From contig PNAH01000033.1 in the NCBI GenBank assembly GCA_003170315.1, forward strand, positions 44,432-105,545: 61,114 bases of DNA, in the 5' to 3' direction. The notes under the pieces are model-generated. The model was not told the DNA's origin and ran no database searches. It saw only the letters and a list, made by a program, of their open reading frames with translations. Source of the DNA: Acidimicrobiaceae bacterium. GTDB taxonomy: Bacteria > Actinomycetota > Acidimicrobiia > Acidimicrobiales > RAAP-2. A program made the translations under genes and the position numbers. Positions 15,738-24,760 of this stretch are shown in pieces; the stretch's first letter is position 1, and the number at the start of each line of letters is the position of its first letter.

Positions 15738-16808
15738 TCAATTCGCATGGACCAGCTCCTCAACGACTCCCGCGATTCCCACTGCGTCGAGGCGATAGTG
15801 AGCGTAAAGGGCGGCCGGCGGACCAATCAGGACGTACTCATCGAGTACCCCGTGCCGAATGAATGACACCGGGAGCCGGTGGTCCGCCAACACTTCGGCC
15901 ACCGCGCTCCCGAGTCCGCCAATAATGCTGTGCTCTTCCACCGTCACGACCGCCGACGTTTCTCTCGCTGCAGCCAACACTGCGGCCACGTCGAGCGGCT
16001 TGATGGTGTGCATGTCCAACACACGAACCGAGAGACCCTTATTGGCAAGTAGGTCCGCGGCGCCAAGTGATGGGTGAACTTCCGAACCCGTTGTAATGAT
16101 CGTGACGTCGCGACCCTCACGAAGTGACGTCGCGCGACCGAACACGAAGTCTTCCGGCACCGTGGGATAGACCTCTGGATCCCTGCCGCGCCCGAGTCGT
16201 AAATAGAGCGAGCCATTGAGGTCGAGCGACGCGCGCAACATCGCGCGCAACTGATTCCCGTCGGCCGCGCACGCTACGGTCAGATCGGCCACCGCGCGCA
16301 TCGCGGCGAGGTCTTCCAGGGCGTGGTGGCTCGTGCCGTAGTAACCAAGAGACATCCCTGAGTGATGAGCAAGCACGCGCACCGGCATGCCGGCGTACGC
16401 ACAGTCTGTTCGAATCTGCTCAAAGCCGAGCAACGCCGCGAAAGAGGCGAACGTACCCACGAAGGGCATCAGTCCCGTCGACGCCATACCGGCGCCAGCC
16501 GTGATCATGTTCTTCTCGGCAATACCCATATTGAAGAATCGGTTCGGGTGACGATCCTTGAAATCGATAAGTCGATTGGCCGACGCGAGGTCCGCCGTCA
16601 TTACGACAATCCGGGGATCGAACTCCGCCAAGGCGGCGAGCTCCTCACCGGCGACGAACGCGGGAACCGATCGCCCACTTATTCCCTTTTCGGTGCTACT
16701 TCGACGTGGCGCGACCACGGGACTTTCGCCTCGGAACACGTCGCTCTGATCCTGACCGGCCCCTTCGCTGACACCGCCATTGGGCTCGGCCGTCGCCTCG
16801 GACATCAT
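15738..16808 (-). CDS. Transketolase, C-terminal subunit (split enzyme)
   Basis: 356 residues holding the pyrimidine-binding and C-terminal domains of transketolase. Glu98 in NMGIAEKN is the thiamine-activating glutamate. The cofactor-facing TSHHALEDLA and the sugar-binding RLGRGRDPEVY segments follow. An unusual 45-residue polar N-terminal tail precedes the fold. It overlaps the N-terminal subunit gene by 4 nt and is the last gene of the sugar operon. Together the two would move a two-carbon unit between sugar phosphates, linking the imported sugar to pentose phosphates. Confidence 0.87.
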   Translation of the reverse strand: MMSEATAEPNGGVSEGAGQDQSDVFRGESPVVAPRRSSTEKGISGRSVPAFVAGEELAALAEFDPRIVVMTADLASANRLIDFKDRHPNRFFNMGIAEKNMITAGAGMASTGLMPFVGTFASFAALLGFEQIRTDCAYAGMPVRVLAHHSGMSLGYYGTSHHALEDLAAMRAVADLTVACAADGNQLRAMLRASLDLNGSLYLRLGRGRDPEVYPTVPEDFVFGRATSLREGRDVTIITTGSEVHPSLGAADLLANKGLSVRVLDMHTIKPLDVAAVLAAARETSAVVTVEEHSIIGGLGSAVAEVLADHRLPVSFIRHGVLDEYVLIGPPAALYAHYRLDAVGIAGVVEELVHAN

Positions 16809-17650
16809 TTCGAAACTCCCGCGAGTAGTTCCTCGTAGACCGCTTGGTAGTCCTCCGGGCCGAGGTTGCCCACGTGCCAGTTCAGGTCGAGCTCCATCCG
16901 CTGCACGCCCTTTCCCTTAATGGTGTCGGCGATGATCACGTGTGGTTGACGACGAGACGTCTGCTTCGCGGCATCGAACGCATCGACAATTTCGTCCACA
17001 TTGTGTCCATTGATCCGCTGCACGTCCCACCCAAAGGAGGCAAACCGATCGCCGATTGGTTCGACCGCCATGATGTCTTCGGTACGTCCATCAATGCCAA
17101 GCTGGTTGCGGTCCACAATGCACACCAACGAGTCGAGCTTGAAATGTCCCGCTGACATGGCCGCCTCCCATATTTGCCCTTCGTTGAGTTCGGCGTCGCC
17201 GACCATCACGTAGACACGAAAGTCCATCGACTGCACTCGACCCCCGAGCGCCATACCGACACCAATGGAGAGTCCGTGACCCAACGAACCGGAACTGAAG
17301 TCGATGCCGCGCACCTTTCGCATATCGGGGTGGTCCCCAAATGCACTTCCGAGTCGCGTGTACGTTTCGAGCTCCGCGGAATCAAAAAAGCCTAGATCGG
17401 CGAGAATGGGATAGAGCCCGATGGCCGCGTGACCTTTGCTCAAGACAAATCGATCTCGCTCCGGCCATTGCGGATGAGACGGATCAAGGCGAAGCTCGTG
17501 ATAGTACAAGGTCGCCAGTAATTCGGCGGCCGAAAACGTCGCGCTGTAATGGCCGGCACCGGCTATTCGAGTGAGACGAAGTGTCTCTAAGCGTACGAAG
17601 AGCGCCCTCTCTTCCAAACGCGTGCGCTCGGCACTATCCAATTTGCCCAT
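16805..17650 (-). CDS. Transketolase, N-terminal subunit (split enzyme)
   Basis: 281 residues with the diphosphate-binding domain: His34 in GAGHYS, His74 in KGHA, His125 in LGHG, and the thiamine diphosphate/metal motif GDAELNEGQ at 151-159 with Asn182. Split transketolases are used in special pathways (apulose phosphate, sulfoquinovose) as well as in ordinary pentose metabolism. A GGGGAGGA site precedes the ATG. The gene follows the transporter ATPase by 141 nt and overlaps the C-terminal subunit, so both halves are made together. Confidence 0.87.
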   Translation of the reverse strand: MGKLDSAERTRLEERALFVRLETLRLTRIAGAGHYSATFSAAELLATLYYHELRLDPSHPQWPERDRFVLSKGHAAIGLYPILADLGFFDSAELETYTRLGSAFGDHPDMRKVRGIDFSSGSLGHGLSIGVGMALGGRVQSMDFRVYVMVGDAELNEGQIWEAAMSAGHFKLDSLVCIVDRNQLGIDGRTEDIMAVEPIGDRFASFGWDVQRINGHNVDEIVDAFDAAKQTSRRQPHVIIADTIKGKGVQRMELDLNWHVGNLGPEDYQAVYEELLAGVSK

Positions 17651-17791
17651 TCGATCAGTCCTCCCCTGATTCCGCGAACCAATCTCCCTTTGGAGACGGT
17701 TCCTTTACTCTCAAAACGGCGGCTCGTCTTCGGGCGACGACCGACACACTGGTCTTCGATCTCGGATGCCCCATCGAACACATCACGTCCG

Positions 17792-18946
17792 CTAACTCCA
17801 TATCGCTTGTTCGGTGTCCCCATCGAAGAAGTGAATCCGCGAGGCCGGAATCGTGAAACGGCGGCGCTCCCCCGGTCGAGGTTGACGTGACGCTTCGATC
17901 AGACAGAGGCCTTCGTTCAGGTCGTCCAACGCCAAGGGCGTTCCGAGTTCTCCTTGCGCCGACGCCACGTTGGCGGCGTCGAGGCTGAAGTGCACCAACA
18001 CATCGGACCCGAGGGGCTCGACGAGATTCACTTCGGCCTCAAAACTGGCGTTTTCATCGTCGCCGTCGATAGTCAGATGCTCCGGACGAAGCCCCACGAT
18101 GATCGAGCGTCCGGCATAGCCTTCGAGGCCGGGACGATCGGCCAGGATCGCCGTGGAGAGTCCCATCATCTGCGAGCCGAGTTTGATCGACATGGGATCG
18201 TCGGCGAAATCAACACGATAGAGGTTCATGGCGGGTGAACCTATGAATCCCGCGACGAACACTTCGGCCGGACGATCATAGAGATATTGCGGCGAGGCAA
18301 ACTGTCGGATAGTGCCGTCGCGCAGAACCGCCACGCGATCGCCCATGGTCATTGCTTCGGTCTGGTCGTGCGTGACGTACAACGTGGCTACACCGAGGCG
18401 CCGCTGGAGACGACGAATCTCGGCTCTCATCTGCACTCGAAGGCGGGCATCCAGATTGGAAAGCGGTTCGTCCATCAAAAATGCCACTGGCTCTCGAACC
18501 AGCGCCCGGCCCATAGCCACTCGTTGGCGCTGGCCGCCCGAGAGAGATCCCGGCTTTTGGTCGAGCAGATCGCTGAGTCCCATGACGTCGGCCGCGCTCT
18601 CCACTCGTCGGCGAATTTCCTTTTTGGGAAGCTTCTGCAATTTGAGCGGAAAGCCAATGTTGGCGGCCACCGTCATGTGCGGGTAGAGCGCGTAGTTCTG
18701 AAAGACCATCGCAATGTCGCGGTTCATGGGTGCCACCTCGTTCGCGAGTTCTCCGCCGATTCGCAACTCGCCCTCAGTGATCTCCTCGAGTCCCGCGACC
18801 ATGCGCAACAGCGTGGTCTTGCCACATCCCGAGGGCCCGACGAGCACCACAAATTCGCCCTCGGCGACGTCGAGGTCGATTCCCTTCACTGCCTCGAAAC
18901 CGTTCGGATATCGCTTCACGACACCCTGCAGACTGATCATGCCCAT
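17792..18946 (-). CDS. ABC sugar importer ATP-binding protein (MalK/UgpC type)
   Basis: 384 residues: Walker A GPSGCGKT at 37-44, Q-loop Gln83, signature LSGGQ at 135-139, Walker B FLMDEP near 156-161, and a C-terminal TOBE/MalK regulatory domain from about residue 240 (VGLRPEHL motif). It would energise the two permeases upstream. The ATG at 18946 has GGGAG 7-8 nt before it and overlaps the mannosidase stop by 10 nt; a second ATG at 18940 would give a 4-nt overlap. Such ATPases sometimes serve several sugar importers in one cell. Confidence 0.9.
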   Translation of the reverse strand: MGMISLQGVVKRYPNGFEAVKGIDLDVAEGEFVVLVGPSGCGKTTLLRMVAGLEEITEGELRIGGELANEVAPMNRDIAMVFQNYALYPHMTVAANIGFPLKLQKLPKKEIRRRVESAADVMGLSDLLDQKPGSLSGGQRQRVAMGRALVREPVAFLMDEPLSNLDARLRVQMRAEIRRLQRRLGVATLYVTHDQTEAMTMGDRVAVLRDGTIRQFASPQYLYDRPAEVFVAGFIGSPAMNLYRVDFADDPMSIKLGSQMMGLSTAILADRPGLEGYAGRSIIVGLRPEHLTIDGDDENASFEAEVNLVEPLGSDVLVHFSLDAANVASAQGELGTPLALDDLNEGLCLIEASRQPRPGERRRFTIPASRIHFFDGDTEQAIWS

Positions 18947-21456
18947 GCGTCATCTCCCTCGAGGTCAGACTCCTCTAACTCCGTGACGTCGACGACACGC
19001 ACTGGCGAGTCGCCTCGATCCGGGACCAAAAGCGTCTGTACCTCAAAAGGTTGTAGTTCGACTCGAACATCGCGACCCAGCAGGTCGCCCCTGAGGGTGA
19101 ATGATCGTGCTCGCCCGACGGGTTCTACCAACCGCAAGACGACTGCTTCGTCACTCTCGGATCGCTTGACGGCTCGAACGCAACCGTGACTCTCAGCGTC
19201 GGCGCTTAGAAAGGCGCCGCGACCGGCGAGCGGCCCCTCGTGGTAGGTCTCGGCGACAACGAGTGGGGCGCGATGGTGCTCGTCGGCCAGGCGCCAGAGT
19301 TCGGCGTCTCGCCAGTCGCCATGGTGGGGATGGACCCGGATGCTGAAATCTTGCCTTCCCATATCTGTAAGCGGGAAGTCTTCAGCAATGCGCTTGGCCC
19401 ATCCGCGCCCGTGATCGGCCGACAAGGGGTTGCGCAACAAGGTGACGCGGGTGACGGAGTCGAGCGCGTCGTACGCGTAGAGGTGGTCCGACGTGAGGGC
19501 GATGCCACGGTCGTCTCGTTCGTCGTAGTGATCCAACCACCCTTGAAAGAATTCCTCGTCGCCGTTGGGTCGCCGCTCCTGAAAACTGTAGGCAGCGCCA
19601 GCGGTCGTCGAAGGATTGTGCAGACGCCAGGGCAACACCAGTTTGAGGACCCGCTGAGGGTTAGCCCACTGAACCTTCACTCGAAACTCCACGTGCCGAT
19701 CGGAGTCGTTGACCACCACGTCCATATACAGAGTTGACGCCTCGACGCGATACCGGAGTCGCAACACCGTGCGCACGGGTCCGTCTTCAATGAGTTCACA
19801 ACCCGCAAACTCCACCGCGACCGACGCTCCGTCATATCGCACGAGACCGTGTGACCACGTGTCGCTTTCATCAACCTGGACGGACGGTCGAATTCCCGAA
19901 GGCTCGACGAGCTCGGTGCCCGTCTCGAGGTCGAAGAGACTCACGATGGAGCCATTGGACTCGTCGACGACGACTCGAAAGCGGCCTCGCTCGAACGAGG
20001 CGGTGGCGTTCGTGGTCTCGCCGTCGCCTTCGGGGTAGCCGAGCAACCAGTACACCTCATAACCAAACGCATCCAGAGCCACTTCGAAAAGCGTGTGGGT
20101 GCGGTACACCGTGGATTCGCCCGAAGCGACCGGTTGAAAGATGACCTCTCGTCCCGCGCTGTCGAGCACTCGAGTTGCGTGATGGGGCACTTCAATGACC
20201 TGGCGGACAGGCCACGCCAACGGGTTATACACAAAGTAGGGCGTCGCCGCGTCGTCGCTTCGCGACCAGATGCTCTCGCGTTCCCTCGCTCCTATCGTGA
20301 CCACGCGAGTGTCAACGCGGTGGGCAACTTCGTAGATGGCATTCGTCGTGACGTCATCGGCGACCGCGTTCACGTAGCCGTAGCGGTCACGGACGGTTCG
20401 GTACGCCGCCTCACTCGAAGTCCCCGCGAGAATGTCATGGAACTGGCACAGGGCCAACTGCTCCCAGGCGCCGGTCAATTCATGAACTCGAGAAGGTCGT
20501 CCCACCAGGCGGCTGGCGACCGCTTCGAACACCTCGGCGTTCAAGAGTACTGTTTCGCCGTTGCGATTCGCTGTCTTCACCCAGCCGCTCGCCGAGTAGC
20601 ACCCGACCGCGTGATGTTGAAGTTCACCCAGAACGACCGGAAGTTCCGAGTTGGTCCGGAGTTCGTCAAAGTAGCGTGCCGGATCGCTGTAGCGGATTCG
20701 AGGCTCGTCCACACGGAGCACGTCAATGGCATTCAGCATCGCGCGCGTCGGTCCGCCGCCGTGATTACCGATGCCAAAAAAACACATCTGAGGGGTGCGC
20801 TCATCGTCACCAATGGTGAAGGTCTTTTCGATCTTCTCGGCCAAGACCTCGATCGTGTCCGTTTCGTAGTTGAACGGTATTCGGTACGTCGGCACCCCTT
20901 GCCCGCTCACGTCCGTCCAAAGGAACGTGTGCGCGGGCAACTCCTTCTCCTCGTCGCCGGGGCGCATCATGACATACGAGCGCAGTCCCGCTCGCCGGAG
21001 CAGGGTGGGCATTCCCGCCGCGTGTCCGAAGGAGTCGATGTTGTATCCGACGCGCGCGACACGTCCGAAGGCCCGATGAAAGTAACGCTGGCCCAGTAGG
21101 AGCTGACGGCAGATCGATTCGCCCGAAGGGATGTTGCAGTCGGGTTCGATCCACATTCCGCCCACGACGCACCAGCGGCCGCCGCGCACCGCCTCCTTGA
21201 TCCGCGCAAACATCGTGGGGTCGTGCACTTCAATCCACGCGTAGTACGCCGCGGAACTCGCGGTGAAGGTCACGTCAGGGTTCTCCTCGAGACGCTCGAG
21301 CGCGGAGCGGAACGTGGCCCACACTTCGCCGAATCCCTCTCTCCAGTTCCAGATCCACACCGGATCCATGTGCGCGTTGCCGATCATGTGAAGGTCCCGG
21401 TTGTCGGTGACGTTGTCTCCCGTGGTGGCGCTCGACAACGAGTCTCGGATGCTCAT
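18937..21456 (-). CDS. Glycoside hydrolase family 38 alpha-mannosidase
   Basis: 839 residues, GH38 layout. The zinc-binding start is IGNAHMDPVWIW (His29, Asp31), and the catalytic nucleophile is Asp141 in YNIDSFGHAAG. After the barrel come the helical bundle and the large beta domains to the C-terminus. GH38 enzymes remove alpha-linked mannose with retention; heptosides that share the manno configuration are possible substrates. No signal peptide is seen, so it acts on imported oligosaccharide in the cytoplasm. The start at 21456 lies 2 nt after the permease stop; an upstream ATG would overlap it by 46 nt. Confidence 0.88.
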   Translation of the reverse strand: MSIRDSLSSATTGDNVTDNRDLHMIGNAHMDPVWIWNWREGFGEVWATFRSALERLEENPDVTFTASSAAYYAWIEVHDPTMFARIKEAVRGGRWCVVGGMWIEPDCNIPSGESICRQLLLGQRYFHRAFGRVARVGYNIDSFGHAAGMPTLLRRAGLRSYVMMRPGDEEKELPAHTFLWTDVSGQGVPTYRIPFNYETDTIEVLAEKIEKTFTIGDDERTPQMCFFGIGNHGGGPTRAMLNAIDVLRVDEPRIRYSDPARYFDELRTNSELPVVLGELQHHAVGCYSASGWVKTANRNGETVLLNAEVFEAVASRLVGRPSRVHELTGAWEQLALCQFHDILAGTSSEAAYRTVRDRYGYVNAVADDVTTNAIYEVAHRVDTRVVTIGARERESIWSRSDDAATPYFVYNPLAWPVRQVIEVPHHATRVLDSAGREVIFQPVASGESTVYRTHTLFEVALDAFGYEVYWLLGYPEGDGETTNATASFERGRFRVVVDESNGSIVSLFDLETGTELVEPSGIRPSVQVDESDTWSHGLVRYDGASVAVEFAGCELIEDGPVRTVLRLRYRVEASTLYMDVVVNDSDRHVEFRVKVQWANPQRVLKLVLPWRLHNPSTTAGAAYSFQERRPNGDEEFFQGWLDHYDERDDRGIALTSDHLYAYDALDSVTRVTLLRNPLSADHGRGWAKRIAEDFPLTDMGRQDFSIRVHPHHGDWRDAELWRLADEHHRAPLVVAETYHEGPLAGRGAFLSADAESHGCVRAVKRSESDEAVVLRLVEPVGRARSFTLRGDLLGRDVRVELQPFEVQTLLVPDRGDSPVRVVDVTELEESDLEGDDAWA

Positions 21457-21458
21457 AC

Positions 21459-22295
21459 TCAGCCTTTCACCGCTCCGCGGAGCGCAAATCCTTGGCCGAC
21501 CCACCGCGTCACGATGAGGTACAACAAGACGGGCGGCAACGAGTACACGATGGCGAAGGCCGCCACCTCGCTGTAGTTGACGCCGTACTGGCCAAAGAAG
21601 CTGTACATCGTGACTGATGCTGGGCTATTGGCACCCTGCAGCAGGATGTAGGGCACAAAAAAGTCGCTCCAGGCGTTCACGAACGTGAAGACGGCCACCA
21701 CGCAGATGCCAGGGATTATCAGCGGCACCACTATGCGCTTCAGGGAACCGAATCTTGACGATCCGTCCATCCACGCCGCCTCTTCCAGTTCACGGGGCAC
21801 CGCGTCAATGAAACTCCGCGCGATCCACGTCGCGAACGGCAGCGCCGTGGCAGTCATGAAACAGACGGTCCAAAACCGCGAGTTGATGAGGTTCAGCGTC
21901 ACGAAATAGTCGTATGTCGGAATCATGATCGCAATGATCGGCAAACCGGTCAAAAAGACCAGTACGTACACGAAATACTCCTGGGTTCGCGAACCGAATC
22001 GTGACAAGGGGTACGCCGCGAACACGGCGATCACCGTGGTGAAGATGGTCGTACCCACGGCCAAAAAGAGAGAGTTCTCGAAGGATTGCAAGAACATGCC
22101 ACCCCCCGTGAAAAGGCTCGTAAAGTTCGACAACGTGAATCCGCCACCGCCGGCCAGTTCGAGTGAACCATGTCGCTGAAACGCGACCACCACGAGCCAT
22201 AAGAAAGGCACCAAGAAGAGTACGCCAACGAGACTTATCGCCATGGTCGAAAGGTTGCGCACCGCACTCGGACCCCTCACTCGTCGCGTCGTCAT
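21459..22295 (-). CDS. ABC sugar transporter permease (MalG/UgpE type)
   Basis: A 278-residue inner-membrane protein with six predicted helices and the EAA loop ELEEAAWMDGSSRFGSLKRIVVPL, which docks on the ATPase. It belongs to the carbohydrate-uptake CUT1 family and pairs with the permease just upstream, whose gene overlaps its start by 4 nt (22292-22295). The following mannosidase begins 2 nt after its stop. Confidence 0.9.
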   Translation of the reverse strand: MTTRRVRGPSAVRNLSTMAISLVGVLFLVPFLWLVVVAFQRHGSLELAGGGGFTLSNFTSLFTGGGMFLQSFENSLFLAVGTTIFTTVIAVFAAYPLSRFGSRTQEYFVYVLVFLTGLPIIAIMIPTYDYFVTLNLINSRFWTVCFMTATALPFATWIARSFIDAVPRELEEAAWMDGSSRFGSLKRIVVPLIIPGICVVAVFTFVNAWSDFFVPYILLQGANSPASVTMYSFFGQYGVNYSEVAAFAIVYSLPPVLLYLIVTRWVGQGFALRGAVKG

Positions 22296-23278
22296 CGCAC
22301 GAAGTTGAGAGCCCCGCGCCGTCGCAGGGTTCTAATATAAATCACGGAAAAGATGGCTCCAATCACCAACAGCACGACGGCGATCGCGGTGCCGTACGCG
22401 AGTTGGAAGGTACTGAACGCCTGTTGGTACATAAAAACCGACAGCACGTTTGATGCGGTACCGGGACCGCCGCCCGTCATCGCGAAGATCAGGGTGAAGT
22501 CATTGAGCGTCCCCAACGTGATCAACACGAAGTCAATGAGGATCGTCGTCGCCAACAGAGGCAAAATGATGCTCCGCAGTCGTCGCCAGGTGTGGGCACC
22601 GTCGACCTTGGCCGCGTCGAGCAGCTCGGCGGGTACGTCCGAGAGAGCCGCCGAAAAGAGGAGGAAGGAAAACGCGACGCCCCGCCACGAGTTCGCGAGG
22701 CTCACCGAAATCATTGGATGACTGATTAACCACGTCTGGTAGGGAAGACCGACGGCGTGCAGACCCTGCTGCAGCGTGCCGCCGTCGCTCAGCATGGCGA
22801 ACCACATCCAGGCGGCGATGATCTCAGGCACGAGCCAACAGATGATGATGATTGACCCGACGGTCTTTCGTACGCGCATTGAACAACTCAACATGAGGTA
22901 CGCCAGTGCGAAGCCGAACAGCGCCTGACCGATGTACGCCGAGGCCACAAGGTAGTAAAGGCTTAGAAAGATGGACTGCACCAGTCCGCTGCCGGACGAA
23001 AACAGCTGACGATAATTTGCAAACCCGATGAACTGAAAATGCGTCGCGGTGGGTCCCGTGATCGTCATGTTGGTGAACGAAAGGATCATCGTCCAGATAA
23101 TCGGCCATCCAATGAAGGCCAAGATGAAGACGATTAGCGGCGCGACCATCGTCAATCCGGTGATACGTCTACGCGTCCGACCCTGGAATCGCGAGCGTCG
23201 CAACGCCGTCGGAGATGCGGCGCCGAAACCTTTCGGGGTTTCGGCGCCGTACTCCTTGGGAATCGTTGTGTCGCTCAA
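22292..23278 (-). CDS. ABC sugar transporter permease (MalF/UgpA type)
   Basis: 328 residues with six or seven helices starting at GLTMVAPLIVFILAFIGWPI and the EAA-type loop AELLDAAKVDGAHTWRRLRSIILPL. It is the first of the two CUT1 permeases. The N-terminal 45 residues are polar and are encoded by DNA forming a strong hairpin at 23218-23249. It starts 22 nt after the substrate-binding protein gene. Confidence 0.9.
   Translation of the reverse strand: MSDTTIPKEYGAETPKGFGAASPTALRRSRFQGRTRRRITGLTMVAPLIVFILAFIGWPIIWTMILSFTNMTITGPTATHFQFIGFANYRQLFSSGSGLVQSIFLSLYYLVASAYIGQALFGFALAYLMLSCSMRVRKTVGSIIIICWLVPEIIAAWMWFAMLSDGGTLQQGLHAVGLPYQTWLISHPMISVSLANSWRGVAFSFLLFSAALSDVPAELLDAAKVDGAHTWRRLRSIILPLLATTILIDFVLITLGTLNDFTLIFAMTGGGPGTASNVLSVFMYQQAFSTFQLAYGTAIAVVLLVIGAIFSVIYIRTLRRRGALNFVR
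23218..23249. repeat. Perfect 13-bp inverted repeat at the start of a permease gene
   Basis: CGGCGCCGAAACC at 23218-23230 is matched by its exact reverse complement at 23237-23249 across a 6-nt loop. It lies within the first 21 codons of the first permease, just downstream of the binding-protein gene. Similar hairpins after malE-type genes protect the binding-protein message and lower expression of the following permeases. Confidence 0.6.
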
Positions 23279-23300
23279 AGGATTGACAGATCGGAGGCCA

Positions 23301-24671
23301 TCACTTCGTCATTCTCACCACATGGCTCGCCCCGACGATCTGCGTCACTTTCGCCGCGAACGCCGTTTCCGCCTGAGCGGCCGTCATGCTGCCCGCCGAA
23401 ATATCGCCCGTCAAAGTCGCGATCTCCGTGGAGATCTGGGGATACTGGGGAAGATTCGGACGGTAGTTCGTTACGGCCAATTGATTGGTAGCAAACGTCA
23501 GCACTGGGTCAACCTTGTTGATCGCCGCCCACTGCTGTTGAGTTGTGGCGTCGGTGCGCGGCGGGATGTTCCCGTCGGCCGCGTCGAAGGTGGCGATGTT
23601 GCCGGCGCTCGACATGTCCTCGATCATGGCCAATCCCAACTTCGAGTTCCCGGCGCGCGAGCTCAGCGACCACGCAAATCCTCCGGACTGGTTTGTGTAA
23701 CCACCGGTACCGTTCGTGGGAAAGCGCGCTTCCTTGAAGTTCGTGAAGAACGACGGGTCGGGCTTGGGACCAGCCTTTACGTAGGCCGTCGACACCCAAC
23801 TTCCGTCAAAGACAATGCCCACCTGATTCGCGGGCATCAAGTTCAGATTCACCGTTGATGAACCATTCGGGTTGGACCAGTCCGACTCGGGCTCCGTGTA
23901 AGGACGCATGGCCGCGAGGAAGTTCCACGTGGCCGTAAAGCCCGGTCCGGAGATCTCCCATTTTTTCGTCGCGCTGTTATAGAGCCTGTCGTTCGTTCCG
24001 TCGAGGAACACTTCAAAACCTCGAAACGACGAGGCCTCGCCCAGCGGCGTGCCGGTGTAGAGCCACGCTGGAACAATGCCTTTGTCGTGCTTCGCTAACG
24101 CCTTGGACGCAGTGACGATGTCCGCGAAGCTGTGCGGTTGCCACGGGACGGCAATACCGGCCTCTCGAAACAGTTTGGCGTTGTAGTAGGCCAGTTGGAC
24201 GTCAGTACTATTGACGACGCCGTAGACCTTGCCGTTGTACGTCACGACGTTCTGCATCGCGGCCGGAAAGTGTTGCCACCCTGACCAGCTCTTGATCTTT
24301 GGAATCGCCTGAATGAATCCAGCGCTGGCGTCGGATCCGATAAGGAACGAGTCCTCCATCACCACGTCAGGTGCCGTGGCCGCACTGCGCTGCGCCAAGT
24401 CAATCTTGGCGTAGTACGTCGACTCCGAAGAAGTCGTAATGGGATCCAACACGACCTTGGCACCAGGGTATTGCTTGGCGAGCTGCGCCGCCGCGGCGTT
24501 TATCAGTTTTGGTATTGCGTTCGTCCCCGGATTGTCAAAGTTCGTCCAGTACATCACCGAAATGGTTTTGGTGGCCGAAGCGCCGGAGACGGTGTTAAAT
24601 CCTCCGACGATGACGCCCGACACCATGATGGCAAGACTTGCGACCACCGTTATGTGTTTACTTATTCTCAT
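23301..24671 (-). CDS. Extracellular sugar-binding protein of an ABC importer
   Basis: 456 residues, family-1 solute-binding protein: a signal peptide ending near SGASA, then ISVMYWTNFDNPG and the typical middle segments KVYGVVNSTDVQLAYYNAKLFREAGI. It should capture the sugar outside the cell for the two downstream permeases. No Cys is present in the signal region, so the usual lipoprotein anchor is missing; the protein may be free or held by the uncleaved helix. A GGGGGAT ribosome site precedes the ATG. A strong hairpin just after the gene may favour its expression over the permeases. Confidence 0.88.
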   Translation of the reverse strand: MRISKHITVVASLAIMVSGVIVGGFNTVSGASATKTISVMYWTNFDNPGTNAIPKLINAAAAQLAKQYPGAKVVLDPITTSSESTYYAKIDLAQRSAATAPDVVMEDSFLIGSDASAGFIQAIPKIKSWSGWQHFPAAMQNVVTYNGKVYGVVNSTDVQLAYYNAKLFREAGIAVPWQPHSFADIVTASKALAKHDKGIVPAWLYTGTPLGEASSFRGFEVFLDGTNDRLYNSATKKWEISGPGFTATWNFLAAMRPYTEPESDWSNPNGSSTVNLNLMPANQVGIVFDGSWVSTAYVKAGPKPDPSFFTNFKEARFPTNGTGGYTNQSGGFAWSLSSRAGNSKLGLAMIEDMSSAGNIATFDAADGNIPPRTDATTQQQWAAINKVDPVLTFATNQLAVTNYRPNLPQYPQISTEIATLTGDISAGSMTAAQAETAFAAKVTQIVGASHVVRMTK

Positions 24672-24760
24672 CCCTAATCCCCCTCAGTAGTTGCTTCATG
24701 AACACTTCCCCCTTTTGCACTAATTGTTGTTGGTTTCGCTTTCGCTGGTCTTTGTCGCAT

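Noticed and set aside
15585..15866. A 93-codon plus-strand frame in the gap before the transketolase genes
   Set aside because: It runs into the antisense of the transketolase gene and has no ribosome site or recognisable composition.
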